DNA of 28,976 nt from CAZMCT01 sp964564785 (GTDB lineage: Bacteria > Planctomycetota > Phycisphaerae > UBA1845 > Fen-1342). Numbering within the stretch: position 1 is the first letter of the stretch; the number at the start of each line of letters is the position of its first letter. The stretch is from contig CAZMCT010000035.1 of the NCBI GenBank assembly GCA_964564785.1, positions 1 through 28,976 on the forward strand, given 5' to 3'. Shown here one piece after another: positions 14,734 through 23,300 of this stretch. The notes beneath the pieces are model-generated. The model was given only the letters and a program-made list of their open reading frames with translations. It had not been told where the DNA came from and made no database searches. Both the position numbers and the translations under genes were made by a program.

Positions 14734-14889
14734 CGCGGACAGTAACGGCGTTCGGCGGAGTCTTCGAGCCGCGTTCGCCGTGCGCTGCGCACGCCGGCGC
14801 TCGACCGTCAAATAAAAACCGCCCTAGAGGCCATGAAACCGGCGCAATGTTTACCGGCCGGGAAATTCGGGGCGGACGCGGATTTCGAC

Positions 14890-14917
14890 TAAGGTTTATG
14901 GGTGGGCCGGCCGATAC
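14890..14917 (+). promoter_or_regulatory. sigma-28 (FliA)-type promoter upstream of flgM
   Basis: TAAGGTTT (14890-14897) and GCCGATAC (14910-14917) each differ by one base from the E. coli sigma-28 boxes TAAAGTTT and GCCGATAA. The spacer is 12 nt against the usual 11. The element points at the FlgM-like gene, with a predicted leader of about 130 nt. Confidence 0.6.
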
Positions 14918-15055
14918 ACAGACTGAGCGAGAGGGTGTACGGCGCGCAGCGATCACCGACGGACCGGTGCTATCGCGCGTGCCGTTCAACGGTGCCGGTA
15001 CCACGGATGGCGAGCCGCGAAGGCCTGAGAAGGCCCCCGGGAGATTGACGTTTTG

Positions 15056-15343
15056 ATGAGCGAGATTCCAGCCCTGGGTCCTAGCCTCCCCAACACGCCC
15101 GGCCCGACACAGGTTGACCGGACGAAGAGCTTGGGCGCGTCGCCAGCGCGCGAATCGCAGATCGACCGCGTGGAGCTCTCGGCCACAGCCGCGGACGAGT
15201 CGCCGCCGACGTTCAGCCCTGAGGTCGAGCGCTACATCGCCGAGATCCGCCGGAGCATCGCGGACGGCACCTACCTGACAACGGAAAAGATCGACGCGGT
15301 CGTCGAGCGGCTGTTTGAGGAACTCTGCGGTCGACAGAAGTAG
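15056..15343 (+). CDS. flgM: FlgM-like anti-sigma-28 factor
   Basis: A 95-aa protein whose C-terminal half matches the FlgM pattern: DRVELSATAADE, then YIAEIRRSIADGTYLTTEKI, then DAVVERLFEEL. This helical region in FlgM binds and inhibits the flagellar sigma factor FliA until the hook is built and FlgM is exported. The N-terminal half (about 55 residues) is Pro/Ser/Thr-rich and probably disordered, as in known FlgM proteins. ATG at 15056 is used; TTG at 15053 is in frame and slightly better spaced from GGGAG. A close match to a sigma-28 promoter lies upstream, which supports the call. No other flagellar gene is in the window, so it is a stand-alone transcription unit. The call rests on the C-terminal motif. 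Confidence 0.78.
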   Translation: MSEIPALGPSLPNTPGPTQVDRTKSLGASPARESQIDRVELSATAADESPPTFSPEVERYIAEIRRSIADGTYLTTEKIDAVVERLFEELCGRQK

Positions 15344-15499
15344 CGGCCGGCGTGCCGCGCGGCCGTGTGCGCGGCGGTATCCGCTTCCAGCCGGTCTATC
15401 TGGTGACACGTGCCAGCGCTCTGTCGCCGTGTCGTTGCAGTCGTGGTGGCACCTTAGCAGCAGCCGGTTTCCCCACGCGCTGGGCTCCCTCGCAGCCGG

Positions 15500-15604
15500 T
15501 TGAGACCAGGGGCCGGCTTCGCGCGAACCCACCCCTGTGGCCCAGGCTATTCGCCTCTGTTCCTTCTCCCCGATTACTCTCGCGGTGCCGATCCCCTTTT
15601 TCAA
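15500..15604. repeat. REP/MITE-like element, diverged (copy 3)
   Basis: Left end TTGAGACCAGGGGCCGGCTT (compare TTGAAAAAGGGGGCCGGCTC at 3830) and right end CGCGGTGCCGATCCCCTTTT then TCAA. The middle has diverged. The remainder of the 352-base gap between the FlgM-like and LD-carboxypeptidase genes shows no gene. Confidence 0.6.
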
Positions 15605-15665
15605 CGCGCTGCTCGGCACGACCGGGGAGCATTTCTCGGAATGACAGTATGAGCGTGTGACAGCC

Positions 15666-15690
15666 GGTCGCGACGGGCGGCCGCGCGACC
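15666..15690. repeat. inverted repeat after the LD-carboxypeptidase stop
   Basis: GGTCGCG (15666-15672) and CGCGACC (15684-15690) form a perfect 7-bp stem with an 11-nt loop, five bases beyond the stop codon on the minus strand. There is no T tract, so it may protect the mRNA end or be only a weak terminator. Confidence 0.4.
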
Positions 15691-15695
15691 TTCCG

Positions 15696-16685
15696 TTACT
15701 CGCGCAGACCCCCCGCCGCGATCGTCACGTCGGTTCCGCGCACCGTCATCGGCACGGGACGATTGACCAGCACCGGCACGAGCGGCCAGACGTGCCCGAT
15801 GGAGCGCGTGGTGACGACCGGCACGTTGCGCCGCGGCGGCAGGTGATACTTGAGCAACTCGAGCACCGCCGGCTGCGTGTCCTCGTGCATCATCCGGAAG
15901 TCGCCGACCAGCACGCCCGCGATCCGCTCGAACCAGCCCGCGACCTTGAACGCCGCCAGGTGCCGGTCGATCCGATATGGCGTTTCCTTGATGTCCTCGA
16001 TGAACAGCCACTTGCCGGCCGGCCGCATGCGCCGCGAAAGCTCGCCGGCAATGGCCGCGAGCACCGCCAGACAACCGCCGACGAGTCGCACCCGGCCGGT
16101 CCGCACACGCCCCCGCACCAGTGTTCCGCGGATCGGGTCGAAGGGGATGTACTGCGTGGCCCGCGGCCGCCGGCCGGCCAGGACCTCGGGCAGGACGCGC
16201 CAGAACTCGGCCAGGGCGGCCCGGGCGACTTCGGCCGGCTCGATCCGCCAGCCCAGGAAGTTGGGGCCGAGCCAGTAGAGGCCGCGGCCGGCCCGCGTGC
16301 CGGCGACGTAGTTCACCAGCGTGCTGAGTTCGGAGAAGCCGAGGACCCAGAGAGGATTCTCGCGGCGGGCGAGCGCATCGAAGCGCAGGTGCGGCAGCAA
16401 GCGGGTCAGGTACGCCCCGCCGCTGGCGGCCACGATCGCGCGCGTGCGGGGGTCGTTCAGGGCGCGCTGGAGGTCGCGGACGCGGGCCGCGTCGTCGCTG
16501 CGGCCGCCGTGCATCGGCCGCTCGACGGCTTCGAGCAGCCGTGGATCGCACGTGAGCCGTAGCGGGTCGGGCAGGTGCTGGCGCGCGAACGCGACGTACT
16601 CTTCGACCGTGTCGAACCCGAACCGCGGCAGGTCGGGCGCCAGGGGATTGGCGTGAGCGATGAGGTGAACGCGGTTGGGAAGCAT
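15696..16685 (-). CDS. LD-carboxypeptidase, peptidase family S66
   Basis: A serine peptidase of the LdcA/MccF family. LdcA removes the terminal D-Ala from muropeptide tetrapeptides during cell-wall recycling, whereas MccF-like members cleave other amide bonds. The 329-aa protein shows ASGGAYLTRLLPHLRFDAL (residues 88-106), the nucleophile S118 in VLGFSELSTLVNYV, a Glu in FIEDIKETPYRIDRHL and a C-terminal GHVWPLVPVLVNRPV with the His of the Ser-Glu-His triad. The N-terminus (VHLIAHANPLAPDL) departs from the usual xxVVAPSGP start, and LSTLVNYVAGTRAGRGLYWL has more insertion-like sequence than E. coli LdcA, so MccF-like specificity is possible. It diverges from the TPR gene. Confidence 0.86.
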   Translation of the reverse strand: MLPNRVHLIAHANPLAPDLPRFGFDTVEEYVAFARQHLPDPLRLTCDPRLLEAVERPMHGGRSDDAARVRDLQRALNDPRTRAIVAASGGAYLTRLLPHLRFDALARRENPLWVLGFSELSTLVNYVAGTRAGRGLYWLGPNFLGWRIEPAEVARAALAEFWRVLPEVLAGRRPRATQYIPFDPIRGTLVRGRVRTGRVRLVGGCLAVLAAIAGELSRRMRPAGKWLFIEDIKETPYRIDRHLAAFKVAGWFERIAGVLVGDFRMMHEDTQPAVLELLKYHLPPRRNVPVVTTRSIGHVWPLVPVLVNRPVPMTVRGTDVTIAAGGLRE

Positions 16686-16891
16686 GGAGGCTCTCAGCTT
16701 TCAGCCATCCGTCAGAAACATCGGCCGGGCTTCGTACCGGCCGTATGCCGCCGCCGTGTCGGCAGTGTAGGGTGCGGCTGTTCGGCCGACGAGCCGTTGC
16801 ATGCGAAGACCCCCGTTTCGGCAGGGCTTTTTCCCGTTCCCCCTCCCCGCCCTTGCCTCCCCGCCGCACCCGCGCGAGCATACACCACGTC

Positions 16892-17923
16892 ATGCGCACG
16901 CTGATCGCGTTCTGCGCCATCTGCCTCGCGTTGGCCGCGACCGCGGCGTGGCTGGCCTGGTCGCTGCCCGCGGCGTTCGTGCGACCGTCGCCTCTCGGCA
17001 CGGCGGCGAACGCATCGGCCGCCCCGTGCGCCGACCCACCTCCCGCGCCCGACGTGCCGGCCGAACCGCTTCCCGGCCCGGCCGCGTCGCCCGGCGACCC
17101 GGCCCCGTCCCCAAAGCCCGCAACCGCGTACTCCCCCGGCGAAGTGCGCTTCCCCGACCCGCCCGAGCGCCGCGCCGCCCATCACCGCCTGAAACGCGCG
17201 CTCGACACGCTCAGCGCCGATCCTGACCATCCGCCGGCGCTCGCCGACGCCGCCGCCGCACTGGCGGATTTGAAGCTCTGGCCCGCCGCGGTCGAACTCC
17301 TCGATCGGCTCGTGAAGCTCGAGCCCGGCGACCCGGCGGCACGCGGCCGGTACGCCGCTGCGCTCATGCAGGTGCGACGTTTCTCCGACGCACTCGCGCA
17401 ATGGAAGGTGCTGGTCGAGTGGGACCCGGCCGACGAACGGGCCTGGTTCAACCTGGCCGTCGTGCACCAGGCCCTCGGTCATCTGGCCGAGGCCCGCCAG
17501 GCGTGGGGCCGGGTCATCGAACTGTCGCCAAGCCCGGCTGCGTTTTCCCGTCGCGGTGAGGTGTTGCTGGACCTGCACGAGTGGGATGCGGCCGCGGCCG
17601 ATTTCGAGCGGGTGCTGGCGGTCGAGCCCGCGGACGAAGCGGCGACGCTGAACCTGTCGCTGGCCCGTTGGCGCGGGGGGCAGGTCGAGGCGGCCCGGGC
17701 GCTGCTCGATGCCCGGCTGGCGGCTGAGCCGTGCGACGTGCGGGCACTGAATCGTCTGGCGGAAATGGCGTGGGAGGTAGCGCAAGACGCCGCGGCGACA
17801 CCGGCGGCGCGCTGCGCGGCGGCCGGCGCGGCGGCAGAGCGCTGGCGGAGCTCGCTAGCATGCCGCGGGGATCAGCCGGAGGTGCGCGACCTGCTGGCAG
17901 CGGCGGAATCGGCGGCACGTTGA
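16892..17923 (+). CDS. membrane-anchored TPR protein
   Basis: A 343-aa protein with one N-terminal hydrophobic segment (MRTLIAFCAICLALAATAAW to about residue 27), a signal peptide or anchor, then a Pro/Ala-rich linker (residues ~30-90) and a chain of about six tetratricopeptide-like repeats. Typical repeat lines are ALMQVRRFSDALAQWKVLVE, WFNLAVVHQALGHLAEARQA and VLLDLHEWDAAAADFERVLA, each ending in the xxPxD turn of TPRs. Such domains mediate protein contacts; no enzymatic domain is present, so the partner cannot be told. The ATG at 16892 begins the hydrophobic segment; upstream in-frame sequence lacks sense, and no strong Shine-Dalgarno is visible. It stands alone, divergent from the LD-carboxypeptidase gene. 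Confidence 0.82.
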   Translation: MRTLIAFCAICLALAATAAWLAWSLPAAFVRPSPLGTAANASAAPCADPPPAPDVPAEPLPGPAASPGDPAPSPKPATAYSPGEVRFPDPPERRAAHHRLKRALDTLSADPDHPPALADAAAALADLKLWPAAVELLDRLVKLEPGDPAARGRYAAALMQVRRFSDALAQWKVLVEWDPADERAWFNLAVVHQALGHLAEARQAWGRVIELSPSPAAFSRRGEVLLDLHEWDAAAADFERVLAVEPADEAATLNLSLARWRGGQVEAARALLDARLAAEPCDVRALNRLAEMAWEVAQDAAATPAARCAAAGAAAERWRSSLACRGDQPEVRDLLAAAESAAR

Positions 17924-18020
17924 CACGCCCGGCGCGTCTGTGGCGCTTCACAGCAGGCGAGACACTGAACCCTTGGAGCGGCTAGCACAACCGTGCATGA
18001 GAATCCACCGGCCCGTGACC

Positions 18021-18103
18021 CTGGGGGACCGGTCTCCGGCCTGTCACCCCTCGTTGACAGGTCTCCGGCCTGTCAACTGACCGACCGGAGGTCGGTCCCC
18101 CAG
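18021..18103. repeat. nested palindromic repeat element
   Basis: The outer arms are CTGGGGGACC (18021-18030) and GGTCCCCCAG (18094-18103), and extend imperfectly to about 26 bp (22 of 26 positions). Between them sits an inner palindrome with arms TTGACAGG (18054-18061) and CCTGTCAA (18069-18076). GGTCTCCGGCCTGTCA occurs twice in tandem. It looks like a REP-type dispersed element. The rest of the non-coding stretch 17924-18336 shows no gene. Confidence 0.7.
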
Positions 18104-18336
18104 CTGGTTTTGTCAGGCGCTCTCAGGCGACGAGGACGATTCCCCGCGCCCGCCGAGGGGGAACCATCGGGCCTCGACGTCCGCCCTCGGTCTCTCCCTC
18201 CGGCCTCATCCAGCCCACACGCGGGTATGCTGCCCGCGGTGGGTCGGCCGCTTCGGCGGACGATTCGTCATGAACAAGTTGAGCTCCACGCAGACGAAGG
18301 GGAAGCTGGCGGCGTAGCCGGCCTCGGAGGCTCCAC

Positions 18337-18702
18337 ATGGCACGCTCGGTTGCGATCGTCGGCGCTTCGTCGAATCCGGCCAAGTTCGGCCACAAGGCCG
18401 TGGGGGCCTATCTGCGCCGCGGGTGGGAGGTTTACCCGGTCAATCCTGCGGGCGGCGAGATCGCGGGCCGGCGGGTCTATCGCGGGCTCGCGGAGCTGCC
18501 AGAACGGCCCGAGCGGGTCAGTCTCTACGTGCCACCCGCGATCGGGCGCACGCTGCTGCCCGAGATCGCAGCGCTGCGGCCGGCGGAGTTGTACGTGAAC
18601 CCCGGTGCGGAGAGCGCCGAGCTGGTGGCCGAGGCGCGGCGGCTGGGGCTCGAGCCGATCCTGGCGTGCAGCATCGTGGCGATCGGCGAGTCGCCCGAGT
18701 GA
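18337..18702 (+). CDS. CoA-binding (YccU-like) protein
   Basis: A 121-aa single-domain protein of the CoA_binding/YccU family: a Rossmann fold related to the N-terminal domain of succinyl-CoA synthetase alpha subunit. MARSVAIVGASSNPAKFGHK begins with the glycine-rich loop and the invariant GASxxPxKxG pattern. YLRRGWEVYPVNPAGGEIAG and the LYVPP and LYVNPGAES elements complete the fold. Members bind CoA in vitro but their cellular role is not established. GGAGG lies seven bases before the ATG, a clear start. Length is slightly short compared with E. coli YccU (about 137 aa). It is convergent with the PQQ-propeller gene with an 8-base gap. Confidence 0.9.
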   Translation: MARSVAIVGASSNPAKFGHKAVGAYLRRGWEVYPVNPAGGEIAGRRVYRGLAELPERPERVSLYVPPAIGRTLLPEIAALRPAELYVNPGAESAELVAEARRLGLEPILACSIVAIGESPE

Positions 18703-18710
18703 CGCGCCGC

Positions 18711-20135
18711 TCAACCGCCGGTGAGCACCTGCACGAACGGGTTGATGTCGCCGAAATCGAAGCTGCCGTCGCCGTTGATGTCGCGGTTGCCCAGCGGGCA
18801 CGTCGGATAGAGGGCGGCGTAGGTTCCGGGGTCGGTGAGCGCGAGCACGAACACGTTGATGTCGCCGAAATCCACCACGCCGTCGCAGTTCACATCGCCG
18901 ACCAGCACGTGCGGCGTCCGGTACGCCCGCATGTCCGTTCCCACCCCGCAAACCACCAGCGTCCCGTCCGTCCCCAGCGCCGGCCCGCCGATGTTGATGT
19001 TTGTCACCGGCACGGACCACCGCTCGGTCAGCGTCTCGTCGAACGCGTACAGCCGGCCGGTCTGGAACGAGCCGTTGCCGACGTACAGCCAGCCGCGGGC
19101 GTCCACCGCTGCGTGGGGGGCGGTGAAGCCGGGCAGCGCGGGAGAGGACTCGACCGGCACGCCGGTGTCGGGATCGAGCCGCTGGATGATGTTGCCGGGC
19201 GCGACCATGAACGGCGAACCGTCGGCCGCCGCCCCGAAATCGCCGAACGTGGTCCAGCCGCACGGCACGCTCCAGCGCAGGTCGAATCCGTCGCCCTTGT
19301 CGTCCCACAGGTAGAAGTAGTCCACGGTCGCGTTATTCTGCGTCCGTGGCAGGCATACGCCGCCGTCGGGCGTCAAGAACGGTACGGTCTGGAGCGTGAA
19401 ACCCGGCATCACGTCCGTCTGGTACAGAAACGCCCCCGTCTCCATGTCATAGGCCTTCAACGCGTGGCCGCCCGGCGCGGCGTCGGCGATATACACCGTG
19501 TCCTCGGACGCGGCGCACCCACAGCTTGAGCTCACCGAACAGAGACGTGGCACCTCCCAGGCCGTCGTTCCGTCCGCCGCCCGGATCCGCGTCAGCGTCG
19601 TGAAGCTCCCGATCAGCAAGTCGCCGTTCGGCGCGAACACCACCCCGTCGTACGGTGTGGCGGTGATCTCCTGCACCGACTCCCACACCAGCCCCCCCGT
19701 CGTCACATCGAGCCCGTAGACCTTCGCCGCGACCGTCGACCCATTCCCGGAGCGCGAGGCGTACACCCGTCCCTCGTTCACGCCCAGGATCCACGTCGTC
19801 CAGTCGCCGGGGAAGAACGGGACGTGCGCCGCCCACAACTCCTGGCCCGTATCCAGGTCGTGGCACACCACCGGCGACTTCCCCGGCTCCGAGCCCGGCC
19901 AGCCCGACTGCCGGACGGTGAACACCCGCCGGCCCTCGATCATCGGCGGCCAGGCGATCAGCGACGTCCGGCTGCCCGACCATAGGATCGCTGGCGCGTC
20001 CGGGCCGAGTTCGTCGGTCAATCCGTTCCGCTGGGCGTTGCCGCCCGAATTGCGCCAGTCCCCGGCGAGCGCCGTGGCCACGACGAGCCCCGCGGCGATC
20101 GCCAAACCGCCAGGATGTTTGCCTCGGATGTGCAT
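18711..20135 (-). CDS. secreted PQQ-type beta-propeller protein with dockerin-like tail
   Basis: A 474-aa exported protein. The N-terminus MHIRGKHPGGLAIAAGLVVA with TALAGDW is a signal peptide. Residues ~26-410 are PQQ/BamB-like blades with repeated pattern: ILWSGSRTSLIAWPPMIEGR, CHDLDTGQELWAAHVPF, YGLDVTTGGLVWESVQEI, IRAADGTTAWEVPRL, YDMETGAFLYQTDV and RLYAFDETLTERWSVPV. Residues 413-474 are two Ca-binding dockerin-like repeats, GDVNCDGVVDFGDINVFVLA and NRDINGDGSFDFGDINPFVQ, separated by a short linker. This ending is common on exported Planctomycetes proteins. The start is firm: AAAGGAGG lies seven bases upstream of the ATG. It stands alone and diverges from putA. Function is probably extracellular or surface binding; a BamB role is unlikely because of the tail. 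Confidence 0.88.
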   Translation of the reverse strand: MHIRGKHPGGLAIAAGLVVATALAGDWRNSGGNAQRNGLTDELGPDAPAILWSGSRTSLIAWPPMIEGRRVFTVRQSGWPGSEPGKSPVVCHDLDTGQELWAAHVPFFPGDWTTWILGVNEGRVYASRSGNGSTVAAKVYGLDVTTGGLVWESVQEITATPYDGVVFAPNGDLLIGSFTTLTRIRAADGTTAWEVPRLCSVSSSCGCAASEDTVYIADAAPGGHALKAYDMETGAFLYQTDVMPGFTLQTVPFLTPDGGVCLPRTQNNATVDYFYLWDDKGDGFDLRWSVPCGWTTFGDFGAAADGSPFMVAPGNIIQRLDPDTGVPVESSPALPGFTAPHAAVDARGWLYVGNGSFQTGRLYAFDETLTERWSVPVTNINIGGPALGTDGTLVVCGVGTDMRAYRTPHVLVGDVNCDGVVDFGDINVFVLALTDPGTYAALYPTCPLGNRDINGDGSFDFGDINPFVQVLTGG

Positions 20136-20291
20136 TCCTTGCCTCCTTTGTGTGGGAAGTGAGTCCCCGACGCGGCACGCCGGAGCTCCCTATGTTGTAT
20201 CCGATCAGGGGGTCCGCGGGCCAGCAGTTTCTCGGTCCGGTGCGCCGCGGGCGCGTCCGCGAGACCGGTTGTGACGCCCACACAGCCCGGT

Positions 20292-20320
20292 TTGTCCGCC
20301 CCGCGCCCCACCGGTACAAT
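20292..20320 (+). promoter_or_regulatory. putative putA promoter
   Basis: TTGTCC (20292-20297) and TACAAT (20315-20320) with the ideal 17-nt spacer. The start codon lies 75 bases downstream of the -10 box. The match is 4/6 and 5/6. Confidence 0.55.
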
Positions 20321-20394
20321 TCTTCTCCCCGCCGGCCCGGGCGCGGTTGCCCGGCGGCCGCGACGGCCGGCGACTTCCACGACGGGATGATCCG

Positions 20395-23300
20395 ATGCCC
20401 GGCACGCGCACTGAGCACGCCATTGAGGAGCTCACGCAGACGCTCGGCCGCGAGATGTTCGCGCGGATGCGGGGCAGCAACCCGCACGTCTGGGATTTCG
20501 CCTGGTGGCAGGAGCGCATGCTGCGGATCTGCATGCAGGATGAGTGGTTCAAGGTACAGGCGTTCCGGTTCATCGACGTGCTGCCGATGATGCACAGCGA
20601 CGCCGACGTGGCCCGGCACCTGCGCGAGTACTTCGTGCTGCCGGAGCGCGGCGGGCGGAGAAACGGCGCCCCTGAGCACGGCGGCGCGGGCCGGGCCGGA
20701 TTTGTCCACAGCGGCCACGACCTCGCGGCGCGCGGGCGGGCGGAGGCGGTCGCAGACAACCACGATCGGGCGGAAGCGGCCGCGGCGCTGCGCGAGCTGG
20801 AGCCCGTTCCGACCTCGCGGCAACTGGTCGAATGGGTGTCGTGGCTGATGAACTTCCGCCGGCTGGACTCGCTGCCGGCGCGGACGATGGCGAAGCTGGC
20901 CCGGGTCAGCTCGGGCATCATGGCGGGCAGCTTCATCGCGGGCTCGAATCTGGACGAGGCCGAGCGGGCGATCGAGCGGCTGCGGCGGCGGCAGATGGCG
21001 TTCACGATCGACGTGTTGGGCGAGGCGGCCCTGTCGAACCGGGAGGGCGAAGCCTATCAACAGGTCTACATGGACCTGATCAGCGAGCTGCCGAAACGCG
21101 CGGCCCGCTGGTCGCCCGTGCCGCTGGTGGACGCGGGCGACGGCGAGCCCGTCCCGCGGGTGAACGTCTCCGTCAAGCTGACGTCACTCTACCCCGGATT
21201 CGACCCGATTGCGCCCGAGGCATGCAAGGCCCGGGCGAAAGACCTGATCCGGCCGCTGCTGCGGGCCGGGCTGGAGCGTGGCGCGCACATCCACATCGAC
21301 ATGGAGCACTACGCGATCCGCGACCTGACGCTGGACGTCTTCGAAGAGCTGCTGATGGAGCCGGAGCTGCGCGACTACCCGCACTTCGGCATCGTGCTCC
21401 AGGCCTACCTCAAGGATGGTGAGCGCGACGCGGTCCGCACGATCGACTTCGCCAAGCGTCGCGGGACGCCGCTGTGGGTGCGGCTGGTCAAGGGAGCGTA
21501 CTGGGACTCGGAGACGGTCTGGGCCGCGCAGCGGCACTGGCCCTCGCCCGTTTGGGAGCAGAAGTGGCAGTCGGACGCGTGCTACGAGCGCATGACGCGC
21601 ATGCTGCTTGAGAACTGGCGGCACACGCGCTGCGCCTTCGCCAGCCACAATGTCCGCTCGCTCGCGCACGCCATGGCGGCGCGGCAGGTGCTCGACGTCC
21701 CGGGCTGGGCGTTCGAGCTCCAGATGCTCTACGGCATGGGCGACCCGATCAAGCTGGCCGCGATCGGTCTCGGCCAACGCTGCCGCATCTACACCCCCTA
21801 CGGGAACATGCTCGCCGGCATGGCCTACCTCATCCGCCGACTGCTTGAAAACACCGCCAATGAGTCCTTCCTCCGGCTTTCCGCCGACGAAAACGCTGAC
21901 GAGACCCGACTGCTGGAAAACCCCCACGTGACCGGCCGGCACGCGACCCCGCCCGAGCGGCCGATCACGATCCGCTACGAATTCGAGGAACCGATCATGG
22001 ACCCGTTCGAAAACGTGGCCAACACCGATTTCACGCTCGAGACCAGCCGCCGGCAGATGCAGGCCGCTCTCGCGGCCGTGCGGGCCGAGCTGGGCCGCGC
22101 GCTGCCACTGTGGATCGGCGGTCAGCCGGTGACGACCGGGCAGTGGTTCGAGTCGCGGAATCCGTCACGGCCGAAGGAAGTGGTGGCGAAGATCGCCCAG
22201 GCGGACGCGGCCGCCGCGGATCGCGCCGTGCAGGCCGCGGGGGCGGCTTTTCCCGCGTGGCGCGCCACGCCCCCGGCCCGCCGGGCGGAGGTCGTTGCCG
22301 ATGCGGCCGCGCGGCTGGAAGCGCGGCGCTTCGAGCTGGCCGCCTTGATGGCCCTCGAATGCGGCAAGACCTGGCGCGAGGCCGACGCGGACGTGTCGGA
22401 AGCGGTCGATTATTGCAACTACTACGCCAAGGAGATGGTGCGCATCACCGACCATCGCCGCCGCCGGGACATCGAGGGCGAGACGAACGAGTATTTCTAC
22501 GCTCCGCGCGGGGTCGTCGCCGTCCTCAGCCCGTGGAATTTCCCGCTCTGCCTGCTGACCAACATGACGGCCGCGGCGCTGGTCACCGGGAACACGGTCG
22601 TCATCAAGCCGGCCAGCGCGGCCGCCGCCACGGCCGCCCGGCTCGTGGATGTGCTGCGCGAGGTCGGGCTGCCGGCCGGCGTGGTGAACTTCGTGCCCGG
22701 GCCGGGCAGCACGGTCGGCGAGACGCTGGTCAAACACCCGGACGTCGCGGTCGTCGCGCTGACCGGCTCGCGGCTGACGGGCGAGCGCGTGCAGCGGCTG
22801 GCGGCCGAGCATCCGACGCGCCGCCCGGGCCTGAAGAAGGTGATTGCAGACCTGGGCGGCAAGAACGCCATCATCGTCGACTCCAACGCGGACCTGGACG
22901 AGGCCATCAAGGGCGTGATCGCCAGCGCGTTCAGCTATGCCGGGCAGAAGTGCTCGGCCTGCGCGCGCGTCATCGTCTTGAACGAGATTCACGACCGGTT
23001 CGTGGAGCGGCTGGTGGAAGCCGCCCGCTCGAAGGGGATCGGCCCGGCCGAGGATCCGGCCACGTCGATCCCGCCGGTCATCGACGCGGCCGCGCTCGAG
23101 TCGGTCCGCACGTACATCGAACTGGGCAAGCAGGAAGCCCGCTGCATTTTGGCGGTCGAGCCGGGGAAGGCGGCGTTGGAAAGCGGCGGGTACTACGTCG
23201 GCCCGCACATTTTCGACGACGTGCCCCCCACAGCCCGCATCGCCCGCGAAGAGATCTTCGGCCCGGTGCTGTGCATCCTGCGGGCCCGCGACTTCGACGA

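Noticed and set aside
13145..14815. 556-aa plus-strand open frame opposite the TolB-like gene
   Set aside because: Antisense to a gene with clear propeller repeats, and starts inside lgt.
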